Below, one piece after another: positions 63,037 through 64,000 of a stretch of 64,000 bases of DNA; position 1 is the first letter of the stretch, and every line of letters begins with the position of its first letter. This DNA comes from Caldifermentibacillus hisashii (lineage in GTDB: Bacteria > Bacillota > Bacilli > Bacillales > Caldibacillaceae), in assembly GCF_027568575.1 (NCBI RefSeq), contig NZ_JANUVP010000007.1; one strand, given 5' to 3'. The translations under genes and the position numbers were made by a program. The notes under the pieces were generated by a model. That model ran no database searches and was not told the DNA's origin. It saw only the letters and a list, made by a program, of their open reading frames with translations.

Positions 63037-63852
63037 ATTACCCGACAAAAAGTAGTTCATGTTGTATCAGATTCAGTCGGCGAAACAGCGGAGTTAGTCG
63101 TAAAAGCTGTTGCCAGTCAATTTAACGGAGGTCATGTGGAAATTAATCGGCATTCGTTTATTGAATCTACTCAAGACATTGATGAAGCAATAAATTCAGT
63201 TGATGAATTGAATTCACTGATTGCTTACACTCTTGTTATCCCTGAGCTAAAGGAATATTTAGATCGCCGTTCGGCTGAAAAAGGTATTTTTTCTGTTGAC
63301 TTGCTTAGCCCGCTCCTTCATGTATTTGAGGACTTTTTTAAACAGGAAGCAAAACATCAGCCAAAATTAATTAGACGAATGGATGAAGCGTATTTTAAAA
63401 AAATTGAGGCCATCGAGTTTTCGGTCAAATATGATGACGGGAAAGACCCTCGTGGTTTAAAATGGGCTGATTTGGTTTTAATTGGTGTTTCCCGTACATC
63501 GAAAACACCGCTTGCCATGTATCTGGCCCACCACGGATATCGGGTGGCCAATGTTCCGATCGTTCCGGAAGTCGCGCCGCCAAAAGAAATTTTTGAAATT
63601 CCGAGAAGCAAATGTGTCGGTTTAACAATTAGCCCGGAAAAGTTAAATGAAGTCCGTAAAGAACGATTGAAATCCATGGGGTTAAATGCAGAGTCAAACT
63701 ATGCAAGTATGGAACGAATTTTTGAAGAATTGGATTATGCCGACAGGATCATGAAACGGATTGGCTGCCCAATTATTGATGTTTCGAATAAAGCAATTGA
63801 AGAGACAGCCAATTTAATCATACATACTTTGAAAAGAGGAAGGGGACTGTAG
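63037..63852 (+). CDS. PPDK regulatory protein (bifunctional kinase/phosphorylase)
   Basis: 271-residue DUF299 protein that phosphorylates and dephosphorylates pyruvate phosphate dikinase. HVVSDSVGETAELVVKA is the N-terminal motif; LIGVSRTSKTPLAMYLA is the P-loop-like motif. The best start is ATT at 63037: GGGGGAG ends 6 nt before it, and the product from there aligns with the usual N-terminus. Canonical alternatives lack a site or swallow it (TTG 63001). It directly precedes the PPDK gene, its target. Confidence 0.9.
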   Translation: MTRQKVVHVVSDSVGETAELVVKAVASQFNGGHVEINRHSFIESTQDIDEAINSVDELNSLIAYTLVIPELKEYLDRRSAEKGIFSVDLLSPLLHVFEDFFKQEAKHQPKLIRRMDEAYFKKIEAIEFSVKYDDGKDPRGLKWADLVLIGVSRTSKTPLAMYLAHHGYRVANVPIVPEVAPPKEIFEIPRSKCVGLTISPEKLNEVRKERLKSMGLNAESNYASMERIFEELDYADRIMKRIGCPIIDVSNKAIEETANLIIHTLKRGRGL

Positions 63853-63853
63853 A

Positions 63854-64000
63854 ATGGAGAAATATGTCTACTTGTTCAATGAAGGAAACAGTGATATGCG
63901 CAACATCCTTGGAGGAAAAGGTGCTAACTTGGCTGAAATGACCAATATCGGTTTACCGGTTCCATTCGGTTTTACCATTTCAACACAAGCTTGCAATGAT
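63854..64000 (+). CDS. ppdK: Pyruvate, phosphate dikinase (partial)
   Basis: First 49 residues, cut by the window edge: MEKYVYLFNEGNSDMRNILG then GGKGANLAEMTNIGLPVPFG. This is the start of the nucleotide-binding domain of PPDK, which interconverts pyruvate and PEP. ATG 63854 is 1 bp after the regulator's stop, so they form an operon. Confidence 0.92.
   Translation, partial: MEKYVYLFNEGNSDMRNILGGKGANLAEMTNIGLPVPFGFTISTQACND

Overview
The window is a low-GC chromosomal segment from a Bacillaceae species. The evidence is synteny and signal types typical of Bacillus: strong GGAGG ribosome sites, TTGACA/TATAAT promoters with 17-18 bp spacers, guanine-class riboswitches, inverted PurR boxes and a GlcT antiterminator target. 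Gene blocks match Bacillus order: yeaC-yeaD-yebA-guaA, ptsG-ptsH-ptsI behind glcT, yerA-yerB-yerC-pcrB-pcrA-ligA-yerH, and a near-complete pur operon. A thermotolerant Caldibacillus-like host is a guess only.

Layout. 1-3.7 kb: end of a 52-bp tandem array, then a minus-strand PTS operon (EIIA, an antiterminator gene broken by one stop codon, and a GlcNAc-type IICB transporter) behind a GlcT-type leader. 4-15 kb: a purine permease, fumC, an S66 peptidase, a divergent MFS exporter/XRE-TPR regulator pair with two matching operators, a YxeA-ABC transporter cluster, and a second 52-bp array homologous to the first. 15.8-22.2 kb: MoxR-DUF58-transglutaminase operon and riboswitch-controlled guaA. 22.4-31 kb: an AT-rich accessory interval between guaA and pbuG, which are adjacent in Bacillus subtilis. 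It holds small genes and many decayed ones. 31-38.5 kb: pbuG with PurR boxes and a riboswitch, then glcT, ptsG, ptsH, ptsI. 38.6-50.4 kb: purB alone behind its own PurR boxes, then the yer/pcrA/ligA block. 50.5-62.7 kb: the pur operon on the minus strand (purE-K-C-S-Q-L-F-M-N-H-D), lacking purB, with PurR boxes and a guanine-class riboswitch. 63-64 kb: the PPDK regulatory protein and the start of PPDK.

Two systems dominate. Purine supply combines de novo synthesis, GMP synthesis, salvage import and a possible adenine deaminase-like protein. Shared PurR boxes (purE, purB, pbuG) and riboswitches (purE, guaA, pbuG) tie these together. Sugar uptake combines HPr, EI, a fused glucose EIICBA and a separate EIIA plus GlcNAc EIICB; both transporter transcripts carry the same antiterminator target, so the single intact GlcT may serve both.

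The most unusual structures are two homologous 52-bp-period hairpin arrays 15 kb apart, two genes whose best start codons are ATC and ATT, a partial second copy of the purK tail at the place purB normally occupies, and a concentration of single-base gene disruptions in the accessory interval.
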